This document shows, piece after piece, positions 49,201-62,000 of a DNA stretch of 64,000 nucleotides (positions are counted from its first letter, which is position 1; the number at the start of each line of letters is the position of its first letter). The DNA lies in contig OX419755.1 in assembly GCA_948567375.1 (NCBI GenBank), forward strand, positions 29,765,001 to 29,829,000. The letters are read 5' to 3'. Under the pieces are notes generated by a model. It saw nothing but the letters and a program-made list of their open reading frames with translations, ran no database searches and was not told where the DNA came from. The DNA is from Lunularia cruciata. Taxonomy: Eukaryota > Streptophyta > Marchantiopsida > Lunulariales > Lunulariaceae. Both the position numbers and the translations under genes were made by a program.

Positions 49201-49431
49201 CTTTTCTTTTCTCTCTTTAGGAACACACACGGCGCCTAACTGTGGAGACTACAGATCAAAGGATGTAGGTAGACCCATAACTACTCGTCTAAACACATGT
49301 GTTACCTAACCACCGGAACCCTCCTCTCTCTCATAACTAGTATTTTTGATATTGGGAAGGGTAGTGACATGCAACCTAACTTGTCATCAAAACACGCACT
49401 CTTGGTCTGCTGGTCATCACTTCAAGCATTA
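49201..49431. mobile_element. Retroelement fragment serving as target of copy 9
   Basis: The stretch 49370-49430 matches 41235-41310. Its last five bases CATTA (49427-49431) are the left target duplication of the next copy. No coding content. Confidence 0.5.
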
Positions 49432-49517
49432 TGTGGTACCCACATTTTTTTGTTTTTCTATGTTTAGTCGTGTTTAAGAGAAGAAGTAAGCACTGAAAGT
49501 CAAATTGTGGACAAAGA

Positions 49518-49706
49518 ATGGACAAAACTAACTTTGGAGGACATCTGAAGAAGATGACATTGGATCCAATGATGGAGGTACTCGAAAGAGAAGTACGACG
49601 GAAAAAGCCCAAAGATCACCGTCTTCGGGTTGGAAGGCACAAGAAAGACAAAGACCGTTTAACAACCTTGGTATGTGGCAAGAAAGTACATTTCAAGAAA
49701 CGATGA
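49518..49706 (+). pseudogene. Short upstream Cys/Lys-rich frame of copy 9
   Basis: An ATG 86 nt from the element terminus opens a 62-codon frame: MDKTNFGGHLKKMTLDPMME at the start and LTTLVCGKKVHFKKR at the end. The same frame in copy 1 runs on to GSCMQKREI. In copy 5 the equivalent frame stays open further and overlaps the start of the main ORF, so this may be the original N terminus of the protein or a separate small protein. Function unknown. Confidence 0.5.
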
Positions 49707-49785
49707 GGGCAGAAGAAGCATGTCTTGACAGTGACCGGGAGTTGCACGCAGAAGAGAGAAATTTGAAGCTAAAATTGACTGAAGA

Positions 49786-51574
49786 ATGACTACAATTCAG
49801 GGTAATATAAAATTGAGACTGCGTAGGGAAAAGTTGAATGTTCTGAGTAAATTTCAAATCCCTTTGAGTAGTTGTCCTATAGTAATGCGTGTTCGGAAGT
49901 GCATCGAGAGTGAGATTTTCCAAAACCCCAAGGGAGTTAGAGTGTCTCATCCAGGAGAGGGTCTCATCTTCCAACATCGTAGAACGAGAGAACAAATCAT
50001 GGCAAAGAAGGTGGCCAATGCGCTGGTAGTGCAAGGTTTTGCAATCCAAAGAGTAGATGTAGTAGCTAGAATTGAAGTCTTGACTAGACTTTGTATTACA
50101 TTTTTAGCATGGAACTAGAATTTCAGTTTCCTGGGAGTGATGGCAGAGATTGCTGCCAGTAATTGTGAGGAGGGTCCCGAGGTGGAAGGGAAGAGAGGCA
50201 ATCCGGCTCAATGGACTGAGTCGGATTGGAAGTTAGTATTGGGGAGAGAAGCAAGAGAGCCGACGAGGATCACCTACTATCGGAAGTGTGATGCTACAGA
50301 GGAGACGGCAAAGATCTGCAACTCATTTTTTGCTCCAAGAACAACAAATGGATACAAGGTGGAGTCCTATCGGGATCCGATCCGAAGAAGCATTGTGAGG
50401 GCAATGATGGCCATGTTCAAGCCAGAACGAACCACCTACGTGAGCATGCAGCAAGCCATATTCTTCCATCAAATGTTTGTAGGAGCTCCAATGAATTGGG
50501 CGAAGTGCTTTCACCACCAAACGAGGTAGATGATGGTTAATTGGTGAACGGGCTCGCCACCGCATTACTTTGCACCATTTGTAGGACACTTCTACTTTGG
50601 ACTGAACTTGCTGACCAAAGAAGAGCATCATTTTATGGTGTCTCACATGCATCCAGATTTACAACAAGAAGCAGACAAGGAAGAGCGCCAGTATATGCTG
50701 CATCTTCGAGCAAATGATGAATACTTCTCAAAGATCAGACAATGGAAAGCTGAAGAAATAACCAGTCCAAAGACAAAGAAACGTGGCGAAATCAAAGAAG
50801 CGAGGTCGCCTCCCACACAAAGGAAGACTCGGCGGCTGATTTTGAAGACTGAGAAGATTGTAAAAGATGCATCATCGGGATTGGAGTATGGGGAAGAAAC
50901 TGAGTCACAAGAGGAGGAATCTAAAGAAGAGGAGCTCACCTTAAAAAGTAAGGAGTCTGGGAGCGATAGCGATGGGGAGCCAGAAGTTCATCAATTGGTG
51001 GCAGTCAGTGAGGCTTGTCAAGCGATGGTGGTGAACAAGTCAAGACTAGAAGAGAAAGAGGAGAATCCCGCGGGGCCGAGTTCAAGGGGCCAAGACAAAG
51101 AAGATACCGAAATGATGAAGATACAAAGATTGTGACTTCGGATGAAGGAGCCGATGACGGAGGAGAAGACTCAAGACAAAGATGGCAATGAAGAGGAAGA
51201 GAAATTTGGCGGGATATTGTATTTGACAAAGGTGGTCACACCCTTGCTGGAGGTACTGAAAGATCATAGGAAGGTAATTCCCCAAGATCACAGGAAGGGG
51301 ATGAACGAGTTGCTGGTAGTGATGTATTTGATGAGTGAAGTGAAGGAGTTGCAAGAGCAACAAGTGTGATGCGCACATCACTCACTTAGAGAAGAGTGGG
51401 TCAGGAGATAAAGAGTTAGATAAGTCACTCCTGAGCTCAATTGTAGTTCTTAGTGTAGAAGTAATAGAATTAGTGAAGGAATTAGTAGAATTAGCTATAC
51501 CCAAAGAAGGAGAAGTACTAAGAAGATCATCGGGTTTGGAAGCCGATGATGAGGTAGACATCAGATTGGGGTAG
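49786..51574 (+). pseudogene. Decayed U3 ORF of copy 9, coiled coil deleted
   Basis: The main frame starts at ATG 49786 (MTTIQGNIKLRLRREK), continues through IFQHRRTREQIMAKKVANAL, RLCITFLAWN, GKRGNPAQWTESDWKLVLGR, PERTTYVSMQQAIFFHQMF, NWAKCFHHQTR and HYFAPFVGHFYFGLNLL, and then an acidic linker to 51120. A further segment (51142-51369) ends VKELQEQQV. At about 51385 it joins directly to the tail (LEKSGSGDKELDKS... EVDIRLG, stop at about 51574), so the central coiled coil is missing. Stops: TAG in AWN*N, TAG after HHQTR, TGA in NW*TG, TGA near 51133. Confidence 0.7.
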
Positions 51575-52358
51575 TACAATTTTGAAATAGGAAGAGGTAG
51601 ATATGAATAGATAGATTGTCAATTGAGATCTGCAGGTAGGAAGAGATGTTAGGAAGCGGTGCATAGGTAGGCAAGTCTGCCGTTTGCTTCAATATTTAAG
51701 GGGAGCATTCGTAATTCAGTATTCATATTTCTAAAGATAGATAAAGCAAAGTGCTGCTCTTAGTGCTCGTCGCTTAAGCTTAATTCCGATTGTCAATTTT
51801 GTGTTTGTAGTTGTGGGTGTGTGGAGAATTCCGAAGAGCAAGTCAGTGTGTCTATGGATGTTGGAATTTGCAGCCTTGATCTTCATTGTGTGTTTGATCC
51901 TGAGTGAAGTGCATCGGAGCAATGCCTTGACAGATCTGAGAGGAATTGTAGTGTTGGTAGTATTCTGCATTTATGAGTGCAACACAAAGTTGATGTGAAG
52001 CAATTTCAATCAAGGAAGTTGTGCCTTCAGTGGAGGGGTGGAACACAATTCTGAGGTGAAATTGTTCTTCGCAGTGAAGTGCCGTCTTTGGGACAATTTG
52101 AATCAATCAAGAGTTGTTTGGACAGAATTTGCTATGATATGATTATGTGTGTGTATTTGTGACAAGTTGTCAAGATTTTGAGCTTTTTACTCTCTTCTGG
52201 GTGTAGTGTCTACCTGAGAGATTAAAGAAGAAACCAAGAAGAACTGCAATTGTGACTTTTGACTTTGTATTTGGACATTTCTACAGAGTATCTATGTGGG
52301 AACAAACTTTACTTACCCATTACCGCAAAAGTGATATTTCCCGGGTTGTTATACATTA

Positions 52359-53924
52359 CCAAGGAGAAATACACAACACTCCTAGAAGGAAATAACCTAA
52401 ATGCAACGCCTGCACACCAATCCAAACCCATTGGGCATACAAATAGGCAAACAAGCACAGAGAGGATCCAATCACAAGAATATGACAACATCTCTCTGTG
52501 CTTTTTGTCTGAAAAGAGCTTCAAAGCCTTCTTGCTTTGTCATCAAGCTCATTTCAACCTGTACCCAAGGCCTCCTCCAATCTGAACTTCAGATCTCAAC
52601 AATTCTCTACTCCAAGTGGAGAATTCTTATGTATTCTTGATGGGGAAAACTCTGTGCAGCTCATATAGCCATAACGTTTTTTTTGTAAATTGGATTCAAG
52701 ATTTATCAAATGCAATGGAAAGCCTGTGAGATAAGCTTTCTATAGAGATAAAATAAGCCTCAATTGGATCACTATAGCTCCCTTGAAAAGCTCCCAAAGT
52801 TGGCCAAATGTTTCACAACTTTCACCCTAATTTCGAAATCCCTATTTGAGAGTTTTTTCCCTAGTTCTTGCCAACCTTCCCTTGATTTTTGAACCAGATA
52901 TACACTTGATCCTCAAAACCCACTATGGAAATCTTCACTCTCAATCATAGTCACAAAGTGAGAGAATTGACACTCAATTAGGATTGAAGAAAGAAATGCT
53001 TCTCCAAGTTTATGACAATCTTTTCAGCAAAATTTGTTGCATCAGATCCCAATCTCTATGAGTCCAAAGCCAACTAAATTTTCCAGAGTAGTTGGTTGTG
53101 CTCTTGTTTAACACTCTGAAAAGTTTGATGGTCTAATCCAACCCCAATCCCTAGATATAGATCAATTCCTTAGGTGTGCTAACTTGTGAGCTCTGCAGAC
53201 CCAGGTATACTTGATCCAAGACCCTGAATTCTAGATTTAAAGAATTCATATGAAACCTTCAAAAAAAGGTGCACACTCTAACCAACAACAATTCTGGAAG
53301 TTTTCATAAGGAAATTCGAACCACAGCTTGGGGAGTGACCAAAACTCCAAACCTAATCATTAGCTCTTCTCCAACACCTTACATCCCATAAGCTTTAACT
53401 TCAATCAATTGGATTTGATTTGAGATTGACCCAAAACTGGGATTTATTATGCTCAGTACTATAAGAACTTTGTCTTCTCTTGAATCCCACTGAAAAATAG
53501 TGAAAATGTCTCAAGAAGCTCCCTCAATTTACTACTTTGTGCTCATGGATATGAATTTAACTCCCCTTGACTCAATTGATCATATTCTTCTCATACTCAG
53601 ATCACATCATGTGATTTCTGTCTGCAGATTGTAGCCTGTCATCTCCTCTTTCCAACCATGTCCTTAGTTACCCAAATTACCTCATCAGACTCCCAAAATA
53701 GTCAAAAAACTCTAGACTTCTCTCTTGGGACCCAAGCTCTTGCACATTTGTCCTTTAGTCTTTTAACTTTTTGACAAATGGACCCCACAACTCCACCTTG
53801 AAGCGTATGAGCAGAAAATTTGGGCATTACCCAACTATAGAAGGACATATATTGTCAAGTCCCAGACATTTTCATAAGTAAGCACCGGAAGGACGATAGG
53901 ATCCGGGTTTCCCGTCACCGACTA
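52359..53924. other. Non-coding retroelement-derived stretch
   Basis: Follows the CATTA duplication and is the right-hand continuation of the copy 9 target, with general resemblance to 41290-41460. No coding frame can be supported. From about 53880 it runs into a truncated 3' LTR piece. Confidence 0.4.
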
Positions 53925-54239
53925 TCACTATCAATTGTCCTTCACGCATATGACCGCTGTTTTTGTGAACAATTCCTTCTTGAATGTCTTGCCCCAAAGT
54001 AAAGTTGTTACACTGTCCTCGCCTCGGGTTGAGCACCTCCAAAACAAAGTCTCCTTACTTTGGGTTGTATGCTGACAAGGCAATTCCGAGTACCTCATGT
54101 TCTAACACAAAGTCACTTTACCTTGGGTTACATCCTAAGGACACTTTTCTTCACCTTCTTCTGCCATACAAGTGCAATTCAACTTCTTTTGTACACTTCT
54201 TCTTTGGAAATACAAAAAAACAAAAATGTGGGTACCACA
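53925..54239 (-). mobile_element. Start of the 3' LTR of the minus-strand gypsy pol element
   Basis: On the minus strand it begins TGTGGTACCCACATTTTTG at 54239, immediately after a polypurine tract and the integrase stop. It matches the first 300 or so bases of copies 4 and 6 (plus text CCTCGGGTTGAGCACC, CCTTGGGTTACATCCTAAGG) and is cut off near 53925. This links the giant-LTR family to a pol-bearing Ty3/gypsy element. Confidence 0.7.
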
Positions 54240-54252
54240 TACCCCCTCCCTC
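54240..54252 (-). promoter_or_regulatory. Polypurine tract (plus-strand primer site)
   Basis: On the minus strand: GAGGGAGGGGGTA directly before TGTGG. It overlaps or follows the stop codon of the integrase frame (GEAHI then TGA), the usual position of a PPT in LTR retrotransposons. Confidence 0.7.
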
Positions 54253-57200
54253 AAATGTGAGCTTCCCCGTGAACATAGACTTTGGGTGTGTTAGAGACTT
54301 TTGAGTCTATGGTCCAATATCTCTGAACTCTCCACCCGTTCACTTGAGTGGCAAATGGTTGCCCTTCCAAGTCTGCAAGTTGAATGGACCCATTTTCATA
54401 AAGATGAAGAACTCAATAAGGCCCTATCCATCTCAAATGCAATTTGCCTAGGAAAAATATCTGTCAATTGTCATATAACAAAACCAAATCTCCTTTGCAA
54501 ACAATCATAAGCTTGATGTGCTTATTGTGCTTGACTTTCTTCTATGCTTGTACTTCTTTTGTGGTTTGCATTGCATTGTCTCTTTTTTCTTTCAACCACA
54601 CCAGTTGATGAATTTGAAGCTCCTGACTTTCTTCTTCCAACAATTGTTCTTTGTAAGGAATCCGATATGTCAAGACTTCAAATTCAACTGGTAGTATGAG
54701 GTGCAAGCCATATGTCAAGAAGTATGGAGTTTGCTTGGTTGTGATCTTTTCTATCATTTGATATGCCCACAATGCGGCTGGTAATTTTGTATCCCAATCA
54801 TAGGCATAAATGACAGTCACCTTATTCAGAATTTTGCAAAGTAATCCATTCACCTTTTTTGTTAAGCCATTTGCTTTTGGATTATAAGGAGTCATCTTCC
54901 AATGTTTAATTTGAAAGTATTTTGTTAACGCCTCTATCACAGAGTTCAAGAAATGTGTCCCTCTGTCATTGACCAATTCCAAAGGGCATCCATATCAGGA
55001 GATGATGTTTCAAAAGAAAAATTCTGCCATTGTTTTTGCATCATCTCTGTGAGTTGCTTTAGCTTCAACCATCTTGGTAGCATAGTCAGTGCAAACCAAA
55101 ATGTAGCATTTTCTTGTGACTTGGGTTACCGGTTGTATTGGTCCCACAAAATCAATTCCACATTTCTCAAATGGTGCCAAGGGTAAAATTGGTCTCAAAG
55201 GCCATTGGGAAGTAGCCATCGGTTTTCCCGTTCTCTAACAAGCGTCACAACTTCAAATATAGGCATGGGTGTCTTTGTACATCATAGGCCACTAGTACCC
55301 CAAAGAAAGAATCTTCTTTTCAATATTCTTTAGAGCATAGTGTCCCCCCAATGTTTCAGAGTGTAAAGACTCAATTATGCCCCCGACTTTGTATGACTCC
55401 AAGCATCACCAAAGTACTTTGTCTTTGCCCATCTTGAATAAAATGTTGTATTTCAGCTGATATGGCCCCATTTTCCTAAGAAAGACTGCACTCTGCTCCG
55501 GGTCCAACCCTTCATGACAACGGAGAGTATGAAAATAATGATATTTGGCTGCATACCTTGTACTTTGCATTGTTGTTAATTGATAAACTCTTCATCAGGG
55601 AACCAATCGTCAATCTCCCATTCCTGGTCTTGAGTTTCTAACCTGGACAGGAAGTCCGCATTTGAATGCAAAGCTCCCTTCCTTACTTGTACAATATATG
55701 TGAATTCTTGTGACAACAAGATCCATCTTGCAATTTGCTCGGACAGATTTGCCATCTTGATCAAATGTTGCAATGCATAGTGGTCAACATAGAAGACAAA
55801 CTCATATCCTAGCAAGTAGTGGTGAAATTTCTTGCAGGCATACACCATTAGAGTGCTTCTCTTTCAGTCATTGAATAGTTCTTTTCTGAAAGTGAAAGTT
55901 GTCGGCTGGCGTAATAGATGGGGAATCTTTCTTCTTGTCGTCTTTCTGACTCAAGACTACTCCAATTGCCATGGACAAAGTATCCACATATATATGAAAA
56001 GGGACGTCCTAATTTGGGGCCCTCATGACTGGTGCTTCAACCAGTTTCTTCTTCAATACTTGGAAAGCTTCTTCTTGATGTGCTTCCCACAGGTAGTCTT
56101 CAGATTTCTTCGCTTTGTAAGGGGTGCAGCAAGCACCACATAGTTTGAAACAAGGCGTCTATAGTATCCGACATGTCCCAAGAAGGCTTGCAGCTCTCAA
56201 ATGTTCTTCAAAGATTCCAAAGTTGAGATTACTTTGACCTTCTCGACATTGACTTCAATACCTCAAGTGTCAAAAGAATTCCCTCCTTCATTGTGAAGAA
56301 ACATTTCTCTGGGTATAATGACAAACCGGCAAAATGACACCTTTCAAAAGTTTGGCAAAGGTAATCCAAATGTACATCTCTTCCCCCAAACACACAAAAA
56401 TCATCAATGAAGACTTCTACAAATTTGCGCAGGAAATCCTTAAAGATTGAATTCATCATCCGCTGGAAAGTAGCGGGAGCATTACACAACCCAAAGGGCA
56501 TTTGATTGTAAGCAAAAGTGCCCCAATTGGTCATGAATGTGGTCTTATCCTTTTCTTGGATGGACACTTGATTCTACCCTAAAAATCCATTGAGAAAACT
56601 ATAACAAGGTGACCAGCTACTTGGTCCAAAATTGTATCGGGAAAAGGCAAGGGATGATGATCCTTTCTTGTGATTGCATTTAACTTGCAGAAATCTTGGC
56701 ACACTTGGATCTTCCCCATTTTCTTCTTTGGGACAATGACAATGAATGAGACCCATTCACTTCTTAAGGCAGGAAAGATTATTCTGGCTCCCAAGTACTT
56801 GTCAATTTCATCTTTCACCAAGAGCGAGTACTTGGGGTTCAGGCAATATTATCTCTACCAAACCGGAATTGCACCTTCAACAAGATCAATCTGGTGGTCT
56901 CCAAATTCTCGTGGAATACCCGGCATTTGATCAATAGACCAGGTGAATACATCTTGGAATTCTATAAACATGGTAGTGTTCTTGCCTACTCCTCCAAAGT
57001 GACTATTTTTGAGATTTTCAAAATTTTTCCTTCAGTCAAGACAACATCTTGACAATCATCGGGGTTGATGACTCCTTCAACGTGGCTTACTCGGCTTAAT
57101 CCAAGTTGAGTTGCCATCAACCCCCTTCCTCCAAGTCATGTGCTCCCAAGGTGAGGTCATATGGATCTTTATCTTCTACATCCACCTTGTAACATTCCAA

Positions 57201-58231
57201 GTAGTTGACTTAGACTTCATCTTCGGAGTCTTCTGAGGGCAAAGACAAGGTGTCTTTGGATTCATCCTCATCTGACAAACTTGTTTCCCCAAGATGGGGA
57301 ACCTTTCTCCAACTCACAATCACCAGCATTTGATCTTTGGACAAAATGTCCTTGAACCGCAACTTCTGTTGGTGCAAATCCACCACAACTTGAGCACTAT
57401 ACAACCAGGGTCTTCCAATCAACAATGGGTAACCAATTTTGGTGACTAGTTGCAACACAATGTAATTCAACATGAAGGGCACCCCTCTAATGAATGTGGT
57501 AATGTTTGACAACATGCCCAATGGCCGTCTGTTAATTTGGTCTACAAATTTCAAGACTTGGGGTGTTGGCTCAAACGTATGAACCCTAGTCAATTTGCAA
57601 TATCCTTGGTCATGATGTTCACACCGGAACCCAAATCAATGGGTATTGATATGATCATGCACCTTGCAATCTCCGCATCAACCTCACAAGATCTAGATCT
57701 TCTTGTTCAATATGATATATGGCGGGCATGTCTTTTTTAGACATTGCCTTTACTTTCTTGAGGGCCAAATTCAGCTACCTCTTGTACAACTTATTGTCTT
57801 CCCACAATTGCTTAAATGTGAAGTTTTCATTTGTGACTGCCAAATCCGCTATAATATCATATGGGGGAACTCCCCCCAATTTCACCATCTTTGCCTTTGG
57901 CTTTGGGTTCAAAGTCTCTCCATGTTCAAATTTGACTTTGGGACGCTTCATGATGGTGATAGGGGTACTAGTGGTTGTAATTGGAGGTTCCTCGGGTTGG
58001 CCCACCTTGCTTTGGATTAGATCCTTTACTTTGGATCTGATGTCCGCCAAAAAAAGTGAAGGCTTTGTCTTCATCTCCTCCTCCAAACTCAATTCTTGGG
58101 TCTTGAGTATTGCTTCCTTGAGTTCTTTCTACAAGGCTTTACCTTTAGCTTTTGTGAGGATCTTTTCCTCCTTGGTAGAAAGGATTGCCTTTGGGTGCAG
58201 GCTCTTTGCCTTTCTTGAAGACGATGAGGTC
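54253..58231 (-). pseudogene. Ty3/gypsy pol polyprotein, minus-strand copy
   Basis: From the N terminus: Pro/Lys-rich region and GGVPPYDIIADLAVTNENFT (58092-57775); protease with PIDLGSGVNIM (near 57620-57650) and GYPLLIGRPWLYSAQVVVD (57593-57210); RT with DEIDKYLGARIIFPALRSEW, PKKKMGKIQVCQDFCKLNAI, NQMPFGLCNAPATFQRMM and the catalytic FIDDFCVFG (56821-56229); RNase H with FYVDHYALQHLIKMANLSEQ and NADFLSRLE (55848-55576); integrase with CGIDFVGPIQPV, VNDRGTHFLNSV and NPKANGLTKKVNG (55219-54542); integrase tail ending GEAHI stop at about 54252. The third catalytic acid, expected in ANGxxEKVNG, reads K, and several stops break the frame, so it is inactive. The 5' side is cut at 58231 by an inserted LTR; no gag is visible. 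Confidence 0.85.
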
Positions 58232-58873
58232 TGTAACACCCATTTGTGCATGTGTGTGGTATTGTGATATTTACCTTGGTATTACAAGTATTTAAGAGAT
58301 ATTATTATATAGAGATAAAGGATGGTTCTACATTAGTCATGGTTAGCTAAAGTTAGTCATAGCTAAGATAGAAGGGACCTTACTTTAGAGGAAGTAGAAA
58401 AGATGAGCACCACTATTTTGGATTTTAGTGTGTTGACTTGGTATTATTCCTAGGTGTTTGGCTTTGAGGAAAGAGTTGAGAACTCTTGGGCCCGCAAGCT
58501 TTTTTGTTTTGGATTCTTCTTTAGTCCAAGGATAGCCCATGTGAAGGAATCCTTGACTTAGTAGTTGGGTCAAGATAAGACCACATGCTTAGGGGAATAT
58601 GCCCATGTGAATGGATATTCCTTTCTACTTTTTGACTTTACTTGACTTTTAGTCTAGTAACTTGAGTTACTACAGTAATTAGTAACTTTGGTATGTAACT
58701 ATTTCACAAGTATATAAACAAGGGGTGAGGAGGTACTCATCATCCTTTCATTTGCAACTATCTCTCTCTCATTGAGTTCTCTAGTGAGCAATGTCTTGAG
58801 TCTTGGAGTGTTAGCCTTGGAGGAGTATGATGGAGTTGGGGTTCCTTGCCTTCTAAGTCCATGGTGCGCTACT
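58232..58873 (+). mobile_element. Conventional LTR inserted in the pol copy
   Basis: Starts TGTAACACCCATTTGTGCAT, contains TATATAAACAAGG (58711-58723) and ends near GTGCGCTACTA before a PBS-like sequence. The inverse copy at 4540-5176 confirms its extent. It interrupts the minus-strand pol reading frame at 58231. Confidence 0.75.
58711..58718 (+). promoter_or_regulatory. TATA box of the LTR at 58232-58873
   Basis: TATATAAA about 480 bp into the LTR, at the expected U3/R border, conserved in the inverted copy near 4691. Confidence 0.65.
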
Positions 58874-59051
58874 ATAATAGCCATCAGAGGTTCATCCTGA
58901 GGGAGAGACAGGCCGGCTCACAGATTGTACTCAATTCTTTGGGATCACACTTCTTCTTACTTGTGTGTGTCTCAACCTTCAAAATTTTGAGGTCCAGCCA
59001 TTCTCCTTCCAAGGCCGGACTTCCTTCCTAAGGTCTCTCCTCCTTGAGGGT
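58874..59051 (+). other. PBS-like site and leader downstream of the LTR
   Basis: ATCAGAGG (58883-58890) corresponds to the core of the initiator-tRNA-Met primer site TGGTATCAGAG, but the first bases are changed. The sequence after it is non-coding leader, interrupted at 59052 by the next family copy. Confidence 0.45.
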
Positions 59052-62000
59052 TGTGACAACCCGGCAAATATCACTTTTGTAGTAATCGGGTAAGTAAAGT
59101 TTGTTCTCGCAAAGATACAATTCAGAATTGGTCAAATACAAAGTCAAACATGAACAATCTTTAGTTAGAAACCACACCCATTGACTCGCAATCTTGTCTC
59201 AAATTAACACTTCTTAATCACAAATCCATCAAATCTTTCCAAACAATCTTGATTGTGATGATTCAGGCTCTCCTAAAAACGGCACTTCACTGCAAAAAGA
59301 CTTTGCCTCAAAATTGTGTTCAACCCCTCCATTGAAGGCATAACTTCCTTGATCAAAATTACTTTACATCAACTTTGCACTACACTCACAAATGAAGAAT
59401 ACTACCAACACTACAATTCCTCTAAGATCTATCAAGGCATTGCTTTGATTGCACTTCATTCAAGATCAAACACATAGAATGAAGATCAAGGTTGCGGAAT
59501 CCAACATCCAACAAACACACTGACTTGCACTTTGAAATTCTTCCAACACTCACAAACACAAACACAATATTGATACTTAGAATCAAGCTCAAGCAACAAG
59601 TACTGCTTCACAACACTTTGCTTTGACTATTCTCAAAAATAATGAGCACTGAACAACATAATACTGCAAATGCCACTCTTAAATAGTGAAGCAAACAACA
59701 ATTCTAACAACTATACCGTTTCCTAACAACTCTACAAACCTGCAGATCCAAACTCACAATGCACATCTTCATATTTGCCCCTTCAAATCTCAAATCTGTT
59801 TCTAATCTGATCCAATGTCTACTTCTCCCTTGGGTCTCAAACCCAAAGTAACTTCACCTACTACTACTCTGTCATTGGGTTTCATAACTCCTAAATTGTC
59901 TACTAATTCTAACATTTCTCTTTCCTGATCTACAATTCCACTAATGGGTAATCCTTCTAAATCTCTATCTCCCGACCCACTCTTCTCTAATGTCTCCAAT
60001 GGTAACTCCAAAGAAGTCTGCACTCCTATGTTATCTACTTTGGGTTTTGCTCTTACATCCTTCTAAAGTTGATCTTTCTCTAATTTCACTAAGTCTAATC
60101 TAATTGTGATATTGTCTTCTACTTCCAATATCTTTCTATCTACACGAGTTCTGAGACTGATGAGTAAAGGCATTCAAATCCTTATCCTTTGCATTTCTCC
60201 TCCTCGTCTCCTGCACCAACAACTTCAACTCGTGCAATCTCATTTCTTCAATGAGCACGCTAGCCTCTGTACTCAACATCACATTCATCTTGACCACAAT
60301 CTCCTTCAATGGCTCCAATCTCATTTTTCTCTCTCGTTCTCAATCTGCAAGCCAATCTTCTTTGTACATTGCCAATTCTACTTTGAACTCGGCTTTCATA
60401 GTTTCCTTCTCCTTCTCCTTTTGCACAATCTTCTCCTCCTGATTGCAAAGTAACTCTCTCAACGTTTCTTCCTCTCTATATCTCATTGTCAACTCTCTTT
60501 GCCAAAGCTGCTTCTTCTCTTCTACACTCTCCATCACTCTATCAAGCTCTTGCTCTTTCTCTACTACTCTTGCCATAGCATGGATAATTTCTAATCTCAA
60601 ATTAGCAAACTGCTGCTTCAAGATTTCATACTTAGCTACTTGTCTTTCCCTTGCTATGTCACTCTGTTCTATGAGTTCCTCTCTATTCCTTGCTTCTCTC
60701 TTCAAGTTCTTGATCACTTGATTTGTACTATTGCATCTACTCGTAGTACTTCCCTTTCCTCCTCACCTCAGATTATACTCTTCTTTAATTCCAAGTTCTC
60801 TTCTTCTAATTGAGCTAACACCTGCAATACAGTCTTCACCTCCAGACACTTTGACTGCATCTCCTTCTTCCTATGCTCTAACTTCACCAACAATGGGCAC
60901 ACAACTTCCTGTAGATACTTGACTCCTTCACTCGGAGTTACCTCGGCTTGCTAACTTATCTCCTTCTTCACCTCTTCCTCACACGACACTTGCCTTCTAA
61001 GCCTTAGTCGCCTTATAGGAATGAATTCTTTGCTCCATGAGCTTCCATCCTCCTCTTCTCTTACCTTACTTGGCCCTACTCCACACTTTGCCTTTCGTCT
61101 GGAACGAACTCCCCTTTGAATTGTAACTCTTTTTTCCTCTTACTTTGGAACTTTGTCTTCCAGTTTCAAGTTACTTTTCTCCTTCATCTCCATCTTGGCT
61201 TCCTTTCCTTTGGGTACTGATTTCATCTCCACTCCATCATCGCTATCACTACTTGTGTCTCCACTCTGCAATGTGAACTCAGGTTCTTCTTCCCTTTCCA
61301 AATCTTCTTCCGGCTTCTCCTTCTGATTTTTTCTTCCAACAACACGATTACCACCAACTCTTTCCTTAGGTTTACCCTTCTAGCCTTCCAAAGTCACTTT
61401 CTCCACTTCTTCTTCTCCTTGTTGACTCCTCTTCTTCCACTTTGGAGTGCTCACTTCCAACTGCATACTCTGCCCCGTCTTTGCGTATTACTCATCATTG
61501 CTCCTGATCTGAAGAATGTATTGCTGCTCCTCCGCATCGACATCTCTTCTTAAGTCGGGATGGAAATGCGACACCATCTTATTACGCTTTGCCGCATTGA
61601 GCAAGTTCAGCCCCAAATAGAAATGGGTTGCAAACAACACAATGTAATGTGGAGGCGACTTGTCTTGCAAATTCTACACCATCTGTCTTGTCCTCCCATG
61701 AAGACACTTTGCGCAGTTAATTGGCTCTCCTGCAAACATCTTATGGAAGAACACCGCTTGGTGCTCCATCAAATAAGTCATTCTCTCCAGCTTCAAGATT
61801 GCCATTAGAGCGCTCATGATCCCTCTCTTGAGAGGATCCTTGTAGCTCTCCACTTTGTAACCATTCTTTGTGCGCTTCAAAGAGAAGGCATCTCTCACTT
61901 CTTGAGTTTCTTTAGCTATTTCCTCCTCCAAGAACGTGGCACCATGCTTTGCGCCTGCTTCTCTCACGAGTACTAATGTCCAATCCAACTCTGTCCATCA

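Larger units (their letters stand above)
49432..52353 (+). mobile_element. Giant-LTR family copy 9 (subtype 2), complete ends, 2922 bp
   Basis: Starts TGTGGTACCCACATTTTTTT and ends GGGTTGTTATA (two C-to-T changes from GGGTTGTCACA), flanked by exact CATTA at 49427-49431 and 52354-52358. The coiled-coil block is deleted, so the unit is shorter than the others. Collinear with copy 1 over the N-terminal half. Confidence 0.9.

Noticed and set aside
55832-56143. Plus-strand ORF over the RNase H/RT region
   Set aside because: Antisense to the pol frame; no domain.
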